From the NCBI GenBank assembly GCA_963422565.1, contig OY730228.1, positions 1,364,001-1,428,000 on the forward strand: DNA of 64,000 bases, read 5' to 3'. The position numbers were made by a program, and so were the translations under genes. Below, piece after piece: positions 1-8,978 of this stretch. The DNA is from G963422565 sp963422565. GTDB lineage: Bacteria; Pseudomonadota; Alphaproteobacteria; MPNO01. A model generated the notes under the pieces. That model saw only the letters and a program-made list of their open reading frames with translations. It did no database searches and had not been told where the DNA came from. Every line of letters begins with the position of its first letter. Within the stretch, counting starts at the first letter, position 1.

Positions 1-1280
1 AGCGGTCCCGGGTCCATCCAATGCCCGGGAGCCCTCGGTTGAACCGCCTGGGCGCTGATCGTCACCACGTCCCCGCCATCGCCGATATAGATCGTGTCCT
101 CGTTCAGAAACTCGTTTATCTCATATGCGACCCGATAGGGGTGGATGGGGCTCGCCTCCGAACGGAACATGGGCAGCAGCTTCCGATAGGCCGCCTCCTC
201 GGCCGCCCTCAGCCCCTCCATCCAGGCCTCGCGCTGCGCCGCGCCGTTGTCCACGCGGCCCGACGCGGCAGCGCGGACCGCATCCAGGATCACGCCGGGA
301 TCGCCGGCAAGACCGAGCGAAATATCGCGGTTCTTGCCGACGGTGCGGTAGTCCATATCGATCTGGACGACCGTCGCCGCGCGGCCGAGCCTCCGGCCGT
401 AGCCCATCCGAAAATCGAACGGCGCGCCGACGATGACGATCACGTCGGCCTTGTCGAAGGCCATCCGCCGCGTCCGGTGAAAATGGTGGGGGTCGCCGGG
501 CGGCAGCATCCCGCGCCCGGCACCGTTCATATAGGCGGGGATATTGAGGGCGCGGACCAGCGCCGCCGCCGAATCGGTGCCGCGGCAGGTCCAGATCTGG
601 GTCCCCAGCAGGATGCAGGGCCGTTCCGAACGCACGAGGATATCGGCCAGGCGTTCGATGTCGGCGGGATCGCCGAGCGAGCGCGTCGATGCCCGGTACC
701 GGCCGGCCGCCGGGATACGCGCATCGGAGAGCCTGACCCTCGCGTCCAGCACGTCGCGCGGAATTTCCAGGAACGCCGGCCCCGGCGCGCCCGCATGCGC
801 CTCGCGGCACGCCATCGAGACAAGATCCGCGATGCGCTCCGTCCCCGGCACCGTCGCCGCGAACTTGGTGATCGGCGCCATCATGTCGACATGGGGCAGG
901 TCCTGGAGCGAGCCCATCTTGTGTTGGCTGAGCGCGCCCTGACCGCCGATCATCAGGATCGGGCTCTCGGCGCGGAACGCGTTGGCGACCCCGGTCATCG
1001 CGTTGGTCGTTCCCGGCCCGGCGGTGGTCACGACGCAGCCGGTCTTGCCGGTCTGGCGGGCGTAGCCGTCGGCGGCATGCGCGGCGACCTGTTCGTGGCG
1101 AACATCGACGATGCGGATGTCCTCGTCCAGACAACCGTCATAGATGTCGATGATATGACCGCCGCAGAGGGTAAAGATCGTATCGATACCCTCGTTCTTG
1201 AGCGCCTTGGCGACCAGATGGCCGCCGGAGATCGTCTCTTCCATCTCGAGCCTCGTCTCTAAGGCCGTCGCCATGTCCAT
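1..1280 (-). CDS. Thiamine-diphosphate-dependent enzyme, acetolactate synthase / 2-hydroxyacyl-CoA lyase-like (3' end outside window)
   Basis: 426 codons are visible and the C-terminus lies beyond the window edge. The N-terminal pyrimidine-binding domain shows the GGHI segment and the RHEQ motif whose Glu activates the cofactor. A middle domain follows, and near the edge the GDGGDVV stretch begins the diphosphate-binding motif. The GGHI/RHE pattern resembles the ILVBL/HACL2 branch more than biosynthetic IlvB, and no small-subunit gene lies next to it. I chose the ATG at 1280 because AGGGGAGGG sits just upstream; ATGs at 1274 and 1244 are in frame. It follows gloA in the same direction after 56 bases. 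The family is sure; the substrate (acetolactate formation, oxalyl-CoA or 2-hydroxyacyl-CoA cleavage) is not. Confidence 0.85.
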   Translation of the reverse strand, partial: MDMATALETRLEMEETISGGHLVAKALKNEGIDTIFTLCGGHIIDIYDGCLDEDIRIVDVRHEQVAAHAADGYARQTGKTGCVVTTAGPGTTNAMTGVANAFRAESPILMIGGQGALSQHKMGSLQDLPHVDMMAPITKFAATVPGTERIADLVSMACREAHAGAPGPAFLEIPRDVLDARVRLSDARIPAAGRYRASTRSLGDPADIERLADILVRSERPCILLGTQIWTCRGTDSAAALVRALNIPAYMNGAGRGMLPPGDPHHFHRTRRMAFDKADVIVIVGAPFDFRMGYGRRLGRAATVVQIDMDYRTVGKNRDISLGLAGDPGVILDAVRAAASGRVDNGAAQREAWMEGLRAAEEAAYRKLLPMFRSEASPIHPYRVAYEINEFLNEDTIYIGDGGDVVTISAQAVQPRAPGHWMDPGP

Positions 1281-1336
1281 GCCCTCCCCTGCCTCGCCCG
1301 CCGCCGCGCCGACCTCCGAGGCCGACGCGGGCCCGG

Positions 1337-1753
1337 TCAAGCCCTCTGAATCAGCTCGATGCGGTAACCGTCGGGATCTTCGATGAACGCCATATGCGTC
1401 CGGCTTCCGCCGAACTTCATCGGCCCCGGTTCGCGCGGCACCGGAACGCCTTCCGCTTTCAGCCTGCCGCAGGTCCGATAGACATCGGGCACCGCCACCG
1501 CAAGATGTCCGAACGCGGTCCCGAGCTCGTAGCCGTCCTCCTGGTCCCAGTTATGGGTCAGCTCGATGACCGTCGTGTCCGCTTCGTCCCCGTAACCGAG
1601 AAAGGCCAGCGTGAACCGCCCGTCCGGAAATTCCCGACGACGCAGGATACGCATCCCCAGATGACGGGTATAGAAGTCGATCGACGCCTCGAGATCTCTC
1701 ACGCGAAGCATCGTGTGCAAATAACGATAGTCGGTGGCCGTGTCGTCGTTCAT
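1337..1753 (-). CDS. gloA: Lactoylglutathione lyase (glyoxalase I)
   Basis: 138 residues, the usual size of bacterial glyoxalase I. It converts the hemithioacetal of methylglyoxal and glutathione to S-D-lactoylglutathione in the cytoplasm. The expected four metal ligands are present: His13, Glu64, His83 and Glu133, in a double beta-alpha-beta-beta-beta fold. Its ATG overlaps the lpxB stop as ATGA, so it is probably translationally coupled to the end of the lipid A operon. That placement is not functionally obvious. A thiamine-diphosphate enzyme follows. Confidence 0.93.
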   Translation of the reverse strand: MNDDTATDYRYLHTMLRVRDLEASIDFYTRHLGMRILRRREFPDGRFTLAFLGYGDEADTTVIELTHNWDQEDGYELGTAFGHLAVAVPDVYRTCGRLKAEGVPVPREPGPMKFGGSRTHMAFIEDPDGYRIELIQRA

Positions 1754-2928
1754 TCATCCGTCTCCCCGTTCGCGCGTCGCGCCGTTTCCAGAACCGCCTC
1801 GGCGGCCCGTTCGCTCGGGCGCCGGCCCCCCACGCTCAGAATTTCCAGCGCCGTCCTCGCGTCCTCGAGCTGCGCCCTCCGGGCGCCGGCGTCGTCGAAG
1901 AGCCGGTCCGCTTCCGCCGCCAGCAGATCAGGGCGGCAGTTCTCCGCCAGAAGCTCGGGTATCGACGGGCGTTCGAGGAGGAGGTTGACAATCGTCACAT
2001 AGTCCACCTTGACCATCCGGCGCAACAGGGCGGCGGTCACCGGGTTGACACGGTAGGCGACCACCATCGGCACGCCCAGCGACGCCAGTTCCAGCGTCGC
2101 CGTGCCCGACGCCGCGATCGCCACGTCGCAGGCCGCCATCGCGGCCGAACGCCGCCCTCTGTCGGCGCAGACGATCGGCGGGGAGGGCCAGGAGGCGGTC
2201 GCCGCCGCGATCATGCGCGCATGGCCCGCGAGCGTCGGGATCACGATGGCCAGGCCGGGCCGCCGCGCCGCGATCCGGTGGGCTGCCGCGCCCAGGGCCG
2301 GCAGCAGCCGAACGATTTCGCCGGCGCGGCTCCCCGGAAGCAGGCCCAGGACGGGCCGGCCGTCGAGGCCGTGCCCGGCGCGAAAGTCGGGGCGGGCCCT
2401 GGGGTCGGGGCGGGATTCCGTTACCGGGTGCCCGACATAGGTCGTCTCGAGGCCTTCCGCCTCGAAATAGGGCGCCTCGAACGGCAGCAGGGTCAACAGA
2501 CGGTCGATCTTGCGGGCGAGCCTACCCGCGCGTCCGGGGCGCCACGCCCAGACCGTCGGCGCGACATAGTGGACACGCGGCGGACCGCGCCGGGGCAGGC
2601 GACGCCAGACGCCGTTGGCGAAACCGGGCGAATCGATCGTCACCAGGACATCGGGGCGCAGCGCCAGAATCGCCCGCGCGGTCTGCCGCATCCTCCTCCG
2701 CACCACCAGCGCCCGCGGCAGGACTTCGAGAAGCCCCATCACCGAGATTTCCGCGATGGGGAACAGGCTCTTCAGCCCTTCCGCCGCCATCGCTTCGCCG
2801 CCGATCCCCGCGAAACGGAGGCGAGAGCCGGTCGCCGAGGCGAGAGCCGCGATCAGTCGCCCGCCGATCTCGTCGCCGGACGGCTCGCCCGCGACGAGAA
2901 AGACCAGCGGCCGGTCCGGGTCGCTCAC
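1750..2928 (-). CDS. lpxB: Lipid-A-disaccharide synthase
   Basis: 392 residues from a GTG that overlaps the lpxI stop as GTGA. The reading frame is open further upstream, but that part is Arg-rich shadow of lpxI. LpxB (GT19 family) joins UDP-2,3-diacylglucosamine and lipid X to give the tetra-acyl disaccharide of lipid A at the inner-membrane face. The N-terminal AGEPSGD motif, the GIGGEAM segment and the C-terminal ASGTATLE nucleotide-binding motif are all present. It is the last lipid A gene before gloA. Confidence 0.97.
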   Translation of the reverse strand: MSDPDRPLVFLVAGEPSGDEIGGRLIAALASATGSRLRFAGIGGEAMAAEGLKSLFPIAEISVMGLLEVLPRALVVRRRMRQTARAILALRPDVLVTIDSPGFANGVWRRLPRRGPPRVHYVAPTVWAWRPGRAGRLARKIDRLLTLLPFEAPYFEAEGLETTYVGHPVTESRPDPRARPDFRAGHGLDGRPVLGLLPGSRAGEIVRLLPALGAAAHRIAARRPGLAIVIPTLAGHARMIAAATASWPSPPIVCADRGRRSAAMAACDVAIAASGTATLELASLGVPMVVAYRVNPVTAALLRRMVKVDYVTIVNLLLERPSIPELLAENCRPDLLAAEADRLFDDAGARRAQLEDARTALEILSVGGRRPSERAAEAVLETARRANGETDE

Positions 2929-3752
2929 GCGGCATCCGGCGGTGCCATACCGGCGACGAAGAGACCCGTTTCGCCGGCGAGCTCGGCCGTTCCGCCGGCA
3001 TCGACGATCAGCGCCGCCCCGGCCTCCACCGCGACCCCGGCGAAACCGGCCCCAGCGGCGAGTCGTATCGTGCGCGGCCCGATCGTCGGCAGATCGACGC
3101 GGCGGTCCTGACCAGGCTTGCATGTCTTGACGAGAACGGGGCGCGGCCCCTCGAAAGCGAGGTCCCCGGCGCGCGCGACGAGAGCGTCCGTCCCTTCGAC
3201 GGCCTCGACGCCGAGAACGGCGCCGTTCTGGACGACGACCGCCTGCCCCACATCGAGGCGGCCGAGCGCGCGCCCGACCTCGAAGCCCCGCGCAGCGTCG
3301 GCGAGCGCAGCGGCGTCGGGCGCGATCGGCCCGTAGTTTCGCGCCTCCGCCATCAGCAGGGGCGCGACGCTCTCGGGCGGGCGGACCACGAACCCGTCCT
3401 CTTCGAGCAGCGCGGCGAGCGCCGCCAGGACTGCCCCGTCCCGGAAATATGCCCGCCCGAGACCGGCGAGGAGCTTCGCGCCCCGCATGTCGGGACAAAG
3501 CGCGGAGGGCGACGGCCGTCTGACCGCGCCCGCGAAAACGATCTCGGTAGCACCGGCCCTGCGCAGCAAGTCCATACCGAGGCCGATTTCGCCGACACGG
3601 ATCCACGCGTCCGGGCGGCGGCGAAACGAGCCCGGCTCGGCCTGATCCCTGAGCGCGAGGACGAAGGCGTCGTGGCCTTGCTCACGGCAGGCGGCGATGA
3701 CGTCGTGCGGCATGTCTCCACCGCCGGCGACGACGCCGATCCTAGGCCGCAT
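2925..3752 (-). CDS. lpxI: UDP-2,3-diacylglucosamine diphosphatase LpxI
   Basis: 275 residues. LpxI (formerly DUF1009) hydrolyses UDP-2,3-diacylglucosamine to lipid X and UMP, replacing the unrelated LpxH in most alphaproteobacteria. The start MRPRIGVVAGGGDMP is typical, and the C-terminal half has the conserved KTCKPGQDRRVDLP segment. The ATG lies 11 bases inside the 3' end of lpxA, and the stop overlaps the lpxB GTG. Position between lpxA and lpxB supports the assignment. Confidence 0.96.
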   Translation of the reverse strand: MRPRIGVVAGGGDMPHDVIAACREQGHDAFVLALRDQAEPGSFRRRPDAWIRVGEIGLGMDLLRRAGATEIVFAGAVRRPSPSALCPDMRGAKLLAGLGRAYFRDGAVLAALAALLEEDGFVVRPPESVAPLLMAEARNYGPIAPDAAALADAARGFEVGRALGRLDVGQAVVVQNGAVLGVEAVEGTDALVARAGDLAFEGPRPVLVKTCKPGQDRRVDLPTIGPRTIRLAAGAGFAGVAVEAGAALIVDAGGTAELAGETGLFVAGMAPPDAA

Positions 3753-4542
3753 TCCCCACCTTCGGCTGGCAGATGGCACGGTAGGACTCGGCGCGGATGA
3801 AGTCCACGATCTCCATCGCCGGGGCGTTGTCCCGATACATCCGGACGACATCGTCCACGCGCTCCGCCATCGTCCCCTCCTCCGCGAACAAGAGGCGGTA
3901 GACGGTCCGCAAGACACCAATCTCGCCGCGCGAGAACCCGCGCCGACGCAGGCCTACGACATTGAGCCCGGTCAGCCGGGCGCGATTGCCCATGACCGAA
4001 CCATAGGGGATGACGTCGCGGTCGACGCCCGACATGCCGCCGACGATCGCATGCGCGCCGATCCTGCAGAACTGATGGACGGCGGACACCCCGCCCATCG
4101 TGACGTAATCGCCGACGACGACATGGCCGCCGAGAGTCGCGGAGTTGGCGAAGACGACGCCGTTGCCGACGCAGCAGTCATGGGCGATATGCGTGCCGAT
4201 CATGAACAGCCCGTCGTCGCCGACCCGGGTGAGCATGCCGCCGTCCTCGGTGCCCGGATTCATCGTGACATGCTCGCGGATGACGTTCCTGTCGCCGATC
4301 AACAGACGAGACGGCTCGCCACGATACTTGACCGCTTGGGGCGCCGTTCCGATGGCCGCGAACGGAAAGATGCGGTTATCGACGCCGATGCTCGTCCGGC
4401 CCGCGATCACGACATGGGAGTGAAGATGCACGTTGTCGCCGAGGGCGACCTCGGGACCGACCCGGCAGTAGGGGCCGATGACGACGCCCTCGCCCAGCGA
4501 CGCGCCGCCCTCGACGATCGCGGTCGCGTGAATGTCGGCCAT
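3742..4542 (-). CDS. lpxA: UDP-N-acetylglucosamine O-acyltransferase
   Basis: 266 residues, close to the E. coli length. LpxA transfers 3-hydroxyacyl from ACP to UDP-GlcNAc, the first lipid A step. Left-handed beta-helix hexapeptide repeats fill residues 1-190, followed by the helical C-terminal domain. His121 in the THIAHD segment matches the E. coli catalytic His125, with His118, His140 and His156 at the other conserved positions. It starts 6 bases after the fabZ stop, an arrangement shared with E. coli. Confidence 0.97.
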   Translation of the reverse strand: MADIHATAIVEGGASLGEGVVIGPYCRVGPEVALGDNVHLHSHVVIAGRTSIGVDNRIFPFAAIGTAPQAVKYRGEPSRLLIGDRNVIREHVTMNPGTEDGGMLTRVGDDGLFMIGTHIAHDCCVGNGVVFANSATLGGHVVVGDYVTMGGVSAVHQFCRIGAHAIVGGMSGVDRDVIPYGSVMGNRARLTGLNVVGLRRRGFSRGEIGVLRTVYRLLFAEEGTMAERVDDVVRMYRDNAPAMEIVDFIRAESYRAICQPKVGNAA

Positions 4543-4548
4543 GGCGGG

Positions 4549-5016
4549 CTACTCGTCGAGGATCATCGCGGCGAAGACGGCTTCGGCGGCGACGGCGCCA
4601 TCGACGACGGCCTTCCCTGAGAATTTCCAGACCGGCCCCCGCATCTGCAATTTGGTCACCTCGACATGCACCGAATCGCCCGGCACCACGGGCTTGCGGA
4701 AACGCGCATTGTCGATGGACATGAAATAGACCAGCTTGCCTTCCGCCTCCGGACCGAGGGTGTAGACCACCAGCACGGCCGCCGTCTGAGCCATCGATTC
4801 GATCAGCAGAACGCCCGGCATGACCTTGCGCGACGGGAAATGGCCCTGAAAGAACGATTCGTTGGCGGACACGTTCTTCAAGCCCGTCGCCCGCACCGCA
4901 GGAACGAGATCGAGGATACGATCGATCAGGAGGAAGGGATATCGGTGAGGAATCATCTCCATCACGCGGCCGATATCCAACCCCTTCGCCATGCCTTCGT
5001 TCTCGACCCCGTCCAT
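4549..5016 (-). CDS. fabZ: 3-hydroxyacyl-[ACP] dehydratase FabZ
   Basis: 155 residues from the ATG at 5016; a GTG at 5022 overlapping the lpxD stop (GTGA) is an alternative. AGAAGG five bases upstream favours the ATG. FabZ dehydrates 3-hydroxyacyl-ACP in fatty acid elongation and competes with LpxA/LpxD for hydroxyacyl-ACP. The hot-dog fold active site is visible as GHFP (His59) and the downstream Glu73 in MPGVLLIESMAQ. Confidence 0.96.
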   Translation of the reverse strand: MDGVENEGMAKGLDIGRVMEMIPHRYPFLLIDRILDLVPAVRATGLKNVSANESFFQGHFPSRKVMPGVLLIESMAQTAAVLVVYTLGPEAEGKLVYFMSIDNARFRKPVVPGDSVHVEVTKLQMRGPVWKFSGKAVVDGAVAAEAVFAAMILDE

Positions 5017-5018
5017 CG

Positions 5019-6068
5019 TCACCTTCTCTTCTTGTCCGTGAGCCGCTTCAGGCTCTTCTTTTCCGTGATCCGCTTCAGGATGGAGACACCGCGGAAATAA
5101 CTCCTCACCGGTACCGCCGGGAAGCCGACGACGCTCTCCCCGGGGCCAACATCTCCGATCACCCCGGCCTGCCCCCCGATACGGGCGCCGTCGCCGATCT
5201 TCAAATGCCCGGCGATCCCCGCCTGACCGGCCAGCACAACCCCCTTGCCGACGGTGCTGCTGCCGCCGATCCCCGCCTGTCCAACGACGATGCAGCCCTC
5301 TCCCAACCGTACATTGTGTCCGATCTGCACCAGATTATCAATCCGGGATCCGCGGCCGATGACCGTGTCGGCGGCGGAGCCGCGGTCAATGGCGGTGTTT
5401 GCGCCGATCTCGACATCGTCTTCGATCACCACCCGGCCGAGCTGTGGAATGCCGACGGCTCCGCCGGGGGTGATCGCCAATCCGAAGCCGGCTTCCCCGA
5501 TACGGACACCTGAAGCCAAGCGCACCCGCGACCCGATCACGCAATATCCGAGCGTGACATTGGCGCCGATTCTCACGTCATCGCCAATCACCACGTTTCG
5601 CCCGACAACCGAAGACGGTCCCACGAGACACCGCCCGCCGATGATGACGCCGGCCTCGACGACGGCGTTGGCCTCTATGCGGCTGTCCGACCCGATCTCG
5701 GCGCTGGGATCGACCACCGCGCTCGGGGCGGTCGCCGGACGGACGGGAGGCTCGGGGTGAAACGCCGCAGCGATCCGGGCGAACGCAAGATCCACGCGTG
5801 CCACGATCAGGAGCCCCATCCCCTCGGGCGCGCCACCGGCGTCCGCGCCGCTCAGCACGCAGGCCCCCGCGCGACTCTTCCGGAAGGCCGCCGCGTACTT
5901 TCCGCCGACAAAAAAACTGACCTGATCCGGCCCGGCCGCATCGAGCGGCGCGATATCGTGAAACAGTCGGTCGCCGTCCCCCGGCGGATATGACTCCGCA
6001 TCGGCGATATCGCGGAGCTCGGCGAGCGTAAAAGGCCCGTGAGCGTCAAAGAACCGGGGATCCGGCAT
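5019..6068 (-). CDS. lpxD: UDP-3-O-(3-hydroxyacyl)glucosamine N-acyltransferase
   Basis: 349 residues. LpxD adds the N-linked hydroxyacyl chain, the third lipid A step. A uridine-binding N-terminal domain (about 1-110) precedes a long hexapeptide-repeat beta-helix (about 115-310). His251 in QIGHNV corresponds to E. coli catalytic His239. The C-terminus ends in a basic tail rich in Lys and Arg. It begins 5 bases after the skp-like gene stop. Confidence 0.97.
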   Translation of the reverse strand: MPDPRFFDAHGPFTLAELRDIADAESYPPGDGDRLFHDIAPLDAAGPDQVSFFVGGKYAAAFRKSRAGACVLSGADAGGAPEGMGLLIVARVDLAFARIAAAFHPEPPVRPATAPSAVVDPSAEIGSDSRIEANAVVEAGVIIGGRCLVGPSSVVGRNVVIGDDVRIGANVTLGYCVIGSRVRLASGVRIGEAGFGLAITPGGAVGIPQLGRVVIEDDVEIGANTAIDRGSAADTVIGRGSRIDNLVQIGHNVRLGEGCIVVGQAGIGGSSTVGKGVVLAGQAGIAGHLKIGDGARIGGQAGVIGDVGPGESVVGFPAVPVRSYFRGVSILKRITEKKSLKRLTDKKRR

Positions 6069-6073
6069 CTAAG

Positions 6074-6679
6074 CTATTTCTTGCTGCGCCCCATTTCCGA
6101 GAATTCCGGCAGCGCCACGGAGACCGAGGAAAGTTCCTTATTGACCGACGCGAGAACCTCCTTGGTGATGTCGAGCTTCCTGTCCGACAGAATCACGACA
6201 GATTTGGGAAGAACGAGATCGACGAATCGCTTCTCCGAAATCCGAGCGGCCGAAAGAACGATCATCTGGTTGATCTTCCCGAGCGCGATCCCGTATGCGC
6301 GGTCGATCTGTCTTTTCCGGTCGCGAAACGCCGTTTGCGCCTCATGGGCCACCGCCTCATATTCCCGTCGCTTCTGGGCAAAAGAGTCCGGCGACAGGAC
6401 GGCTCTCTGACGTTGCAGATCCTCGCTCTCCTTCCGCAGCGCCTGTTCGCGCTTGCGCACTGCGGCCTGATAGTCGGCTCTGATCTTCTCCATCTGCTCG
6501 CGCAGATTCTTCGACGCCGCGGAGTTCTGCAGGATCGCCTGCACATCGACGACCGCGATCGACACGCGTTTATCCTGCGCGCGCGCGGCGGGGTGAACGG
6601 CAGCGAGAGCCACCCATGCAAAGACGGCCGCGAAAACGGCGAGCGAAGACAGAGAGCGTTTGTCGATCCCATTCTTCAT
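6074..6679 (-). CDS. skp: OmpH/Skp-family periplasmic chaperone
   Basis: 201 residues. An N-terminal signal peptide ends near ARAQ (about residue 35), followed by a beta segment (SIAVVDVQAIL) and a long charged coiled coil from about 60 to 130, the Skp tentacle pattern. Skp holds unfolded outer-membrane proteins in the periplasm for delivery to BamA. The ATG directly abuts the bamA TAA with no gap. The order bamA-skp-lpxD is the standard one. Confidence 0.92.
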   Translation of the reverse strand: MKNGIDKRSLSSLAVFAAVFAWVALAAVHPAARAQDKRVSIAVVDVQAILQNSAASKNLREQMEKIRADYQAAVRKREQALRKESEDLQRQRAVLSPDSFAQKRREYEAVAHEAQTAFRDRKRQIDRAYGIALGKINQMIVLSAARISEKRFVDLVLPKSVVILSDRKLDITKEVLASVNKELSSVSVALPEFSEMGRSKK

Positions 6680-8956
6680 TTAAAAATTTGTCCCGAAACT
6701 GAAGTGGAAAGTCTGCAGCCGATCATAGTTTTCCCGAGCCACGGCCTTCGCGAAATCGATATTCATCGGGCCAATCGGCGACTGCCAGCTCAAGCCAAGC
6801 CCGACACTCGCGCGAAGATTCGAGCTACGCCGGATGGATACCAGGTCTTCATCCACGCCGTCGAGACTGCCGAAGTCCGAAAAGGCGCGCCCTCGCAGGC
6901 CGATCTCCTTGGCAACGCCCAGCGGGAACCACAATCCGACCGAGCCGGAATAAAACCACTTTCCTCCGATCGCGTCATCCGTATCTTCATCTCGAGGCCC
7001 GACCCCCCTGAACTCGAACCCACGAAGGTTGTTTCCGCCCAGGAAAAACCGATCGAAAATACGCACCGATTTATCGAAGCTGAAAATATGACCAATGGAC
7101 ACTCCCGCCGCAAGCGTCAATTCGTCGCCAACTGGATCGTAATTCCTGATCGACGCCCGGTTCCTGATGAATTTCTCGGATCCTCCGAGTCCCGCAAAAT
7201 CGTTATCAAGGGTAACCAACATGCCCGTCTTCGGATCAAACCGGGAATCGCGCGTGTCATAAGACAGTCCGTGACCGATTATCGACGCGGTGCTTTTCCC
7301 GCTCAAGTCTTTGATGACCGGCGAGGTGGCCTCGGAAATCCCGCCGATGTGATCCTGCCGCAGCTCGTATCGCCAGCGCTGCGTGAGATCTCTACCCAAA
7401 ACATAGTCGGCTCTCAGCCGAAACCCCCGGGAGTCGAGATCATAGGAGCTTTCGCGCTGAAAGTCCTCGTCGGAATAAAACAGATCGAAACCCGATCGAA
7501 GTTTCCGATCCAGAAAATACGGCTCTGTGAAGGACAGGTCGACCTCGTTCGTTCTCTGGCCGGCCCGGGTCCTGATCCTGAAATACTGTCCCTTCCCGAG
7601 CAGATTCCGCTCCGCCAGGGAAATATCCCCGAGTAAGCCGCCGTCCGAGGTGAACCCGACGCCAAAGGCGATCTCTCCGGTCGACTGCTCCTCGACATCC
7701 ACCTCGATCTCCGTTCGATCGGGCTCCGAACCCGGTAGGTTCCGCATATCGACGCCCCCGAAGAATCCCAGATTCCGCAAATTCCTCTGTGACCGCCTGA
7801 TCTTTTCACTGTTGAAGGGATCCCCTTCGATAACTTCGAACTCTCGACGAATCACGTGATCTCTCGTCCTCAGGTTGCCCCGAATGTCGATCCGTTCGAC
7901 ATAGACGCGCGGGCCGGGCCGGACGTCGAAGACGATATCCAGCAGATGCTCGGTGCGATCCTTCTCGATTTTCGGAACGACTTGTACGAATGCGTGTCCA
8001 AGCCTCGATGCTGCTTCCGAAAGGTTATCGACAGTATCCTCGACTGCTTCCGCATCGTACCAGTCCCCCGATCGCACCTCGATCGCCTGCGCCAGCCGGG
8101 CGTCGTCGATGCCTTTTACCCTGTTGGAGATGGTGACGTCCCGAATCTTGTACCGTGCTCCCTCTTCCAGAGTGAACGTAATATGGAATGCGCGGAGATC
8201 CGGGGTGAGCTCGGCCACCGCAGAGACGGTCCGGATGTCCGCATAACCCTCCTTCAGATACTTTCTCCGCAACAGCTCCCGATCGAACGCAAGGCGGTCC
8301 GCATCGTAACTGTCGTTGGAAGAAAGAAATCTCCAAAAAGCTGACTCCTTCGTAGCGATCGTATCGCGGAGAACCGGATCCGAGAACCGACGATTCCCGA
8401 CAAAAGAAATTCGGCTGACCTCGGTACGGTCTCCTTCGAAAACCTCGAATATCAGGTTCACGCGATTCTGCGCGAGGCGCACCATCTTCGGCTCGACCCG
8501 GACGGCGAATCGACCGGATTTACGATAGAGAGAGATAATCGTCTGAACATCATCCTGGACCCGCGCCTTCGTGAAGACGGATCGGGCTTCCAACCTGATT
8601 TCATCCGACAGGATGTCGTCGGAAATTCTCTTGTTACCTTCGAAAACAATTCGATTGACGATCGGATTCTCGACCACGCGGACGATCACCGTACTGCCGT
8701 CTCGCTCGAGGCGAACGTCCGAAAAAAGATCTGTATCGAACAGATTTTTGAGAGAATCATCCAAATCCCTCCCCCCGATCCGGTCGCCAGTCCTGAAGGA
8801 AAGATACGAGATAACAGTCTCCTTTTCGACACGCTGTACTCCGTCTATCCGAATCCGCTCGACGGTCGATATCGTCTCCTGAGCGGATGATGAAGATCCG
8901 CCAGCCATCAGAAGAAAAGGAAGGAGAAACGCGGCGGCAGCATTTCGACAGGACAT
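6680..8956 (-). CDS. bamA: Outer-membrane protein assembly factor BamA
   Basis: 758 residues. I chose the ATG at 8956, which gives a clean signal peptide (MSCRNAAAAFL onward, ending in SSSAQ); an in-frame TTG at 9001 would put a polar extension in front. Five POTRA repeats occupy about residues 30-410, and a 16-stranded barrel (Omp85/Bac_surface_Ag) follows. The chain ends in HFSFGTNF with the terminal Phe expected of BAM clients. A GGNNLRGF segment marks loop L6, although the usual VRGF/Y motif reads LRGF. Base composition is visibly AT-richer than in the neighbours. Confidence 0.97.
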   Translation of the reverse strand: MSCRNAAAAFLLPFLLMAGGSSSSAQETISTVERIRIDGVQRVEKETVISYLSFRTGDRIGGRDLDDSLKNLFDTDLFSDVRLERDGSTVIVRVVENPIVNRIVFEGNKRISDDILSDEIRLEARSVFTKARVQDDVQTIISLYRKSGRFAVRVEPKMVRLAQNRVNLIFEVFEGDRTEVSRISFVGNRRFSDPVLRDTIATKESAFWRFLSSNDSYDADRLAFDRELLRRKYLKEGYADIRTVSAVAELTPDLRAFHITFTLEEGARYKIRDVTISNRVKGIDDARLAQAIEVRSGDWYDAEAVEDTVDNLSEAASRLGHAFVQVVPKIEKDRTEHLLDIVFDVRPGPRVYVERIDIRGNLRTRDHVIRREFEVIEGDPFNSEKIRRSQRNLRNLGFFGGVDMRNLPGSEPDRTEIEVDVEEQSTGEIAFGVGFTSDGGLLGDISLAERNLLGKGQYFRIRTRAGQRTNEVDLSFTEPYFLDRKLRSGFDLFYSDEDFQRESSYDLDSRGFRLRADYVLGRDLTQRWRYELRQDHIGGISEATSPVIKDLSGKSTASIIGHGLSYDTRDSRFDPKTGMLVTLDNDFAGLGGSEKFIRNRASIRNYDPVGDELTLAAGVSIGHIFSFDKSVRIFDRFFLGGNNLRGFEFRGVGPRDEDTDDAIGGKWFYSGSVGLWFPLGVAKEIGLRGRAFSDFGSLDGVDEDLVSIRRSSNLRASVGLGLSWQSPIGPMNIDFAKAVARENYDRLQTFHFSFGTNF

Positions 8957-8978
8957 GCGAAGAGACAAAAAAGTTTCC

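Noticed and set aside
2929..3606. Upstream extension of the lpxB frame
   Set aside because: It is the out-of-frame reading of lpxI, Arg-rich, and the LpxB homology begins at the GTG at 2928.
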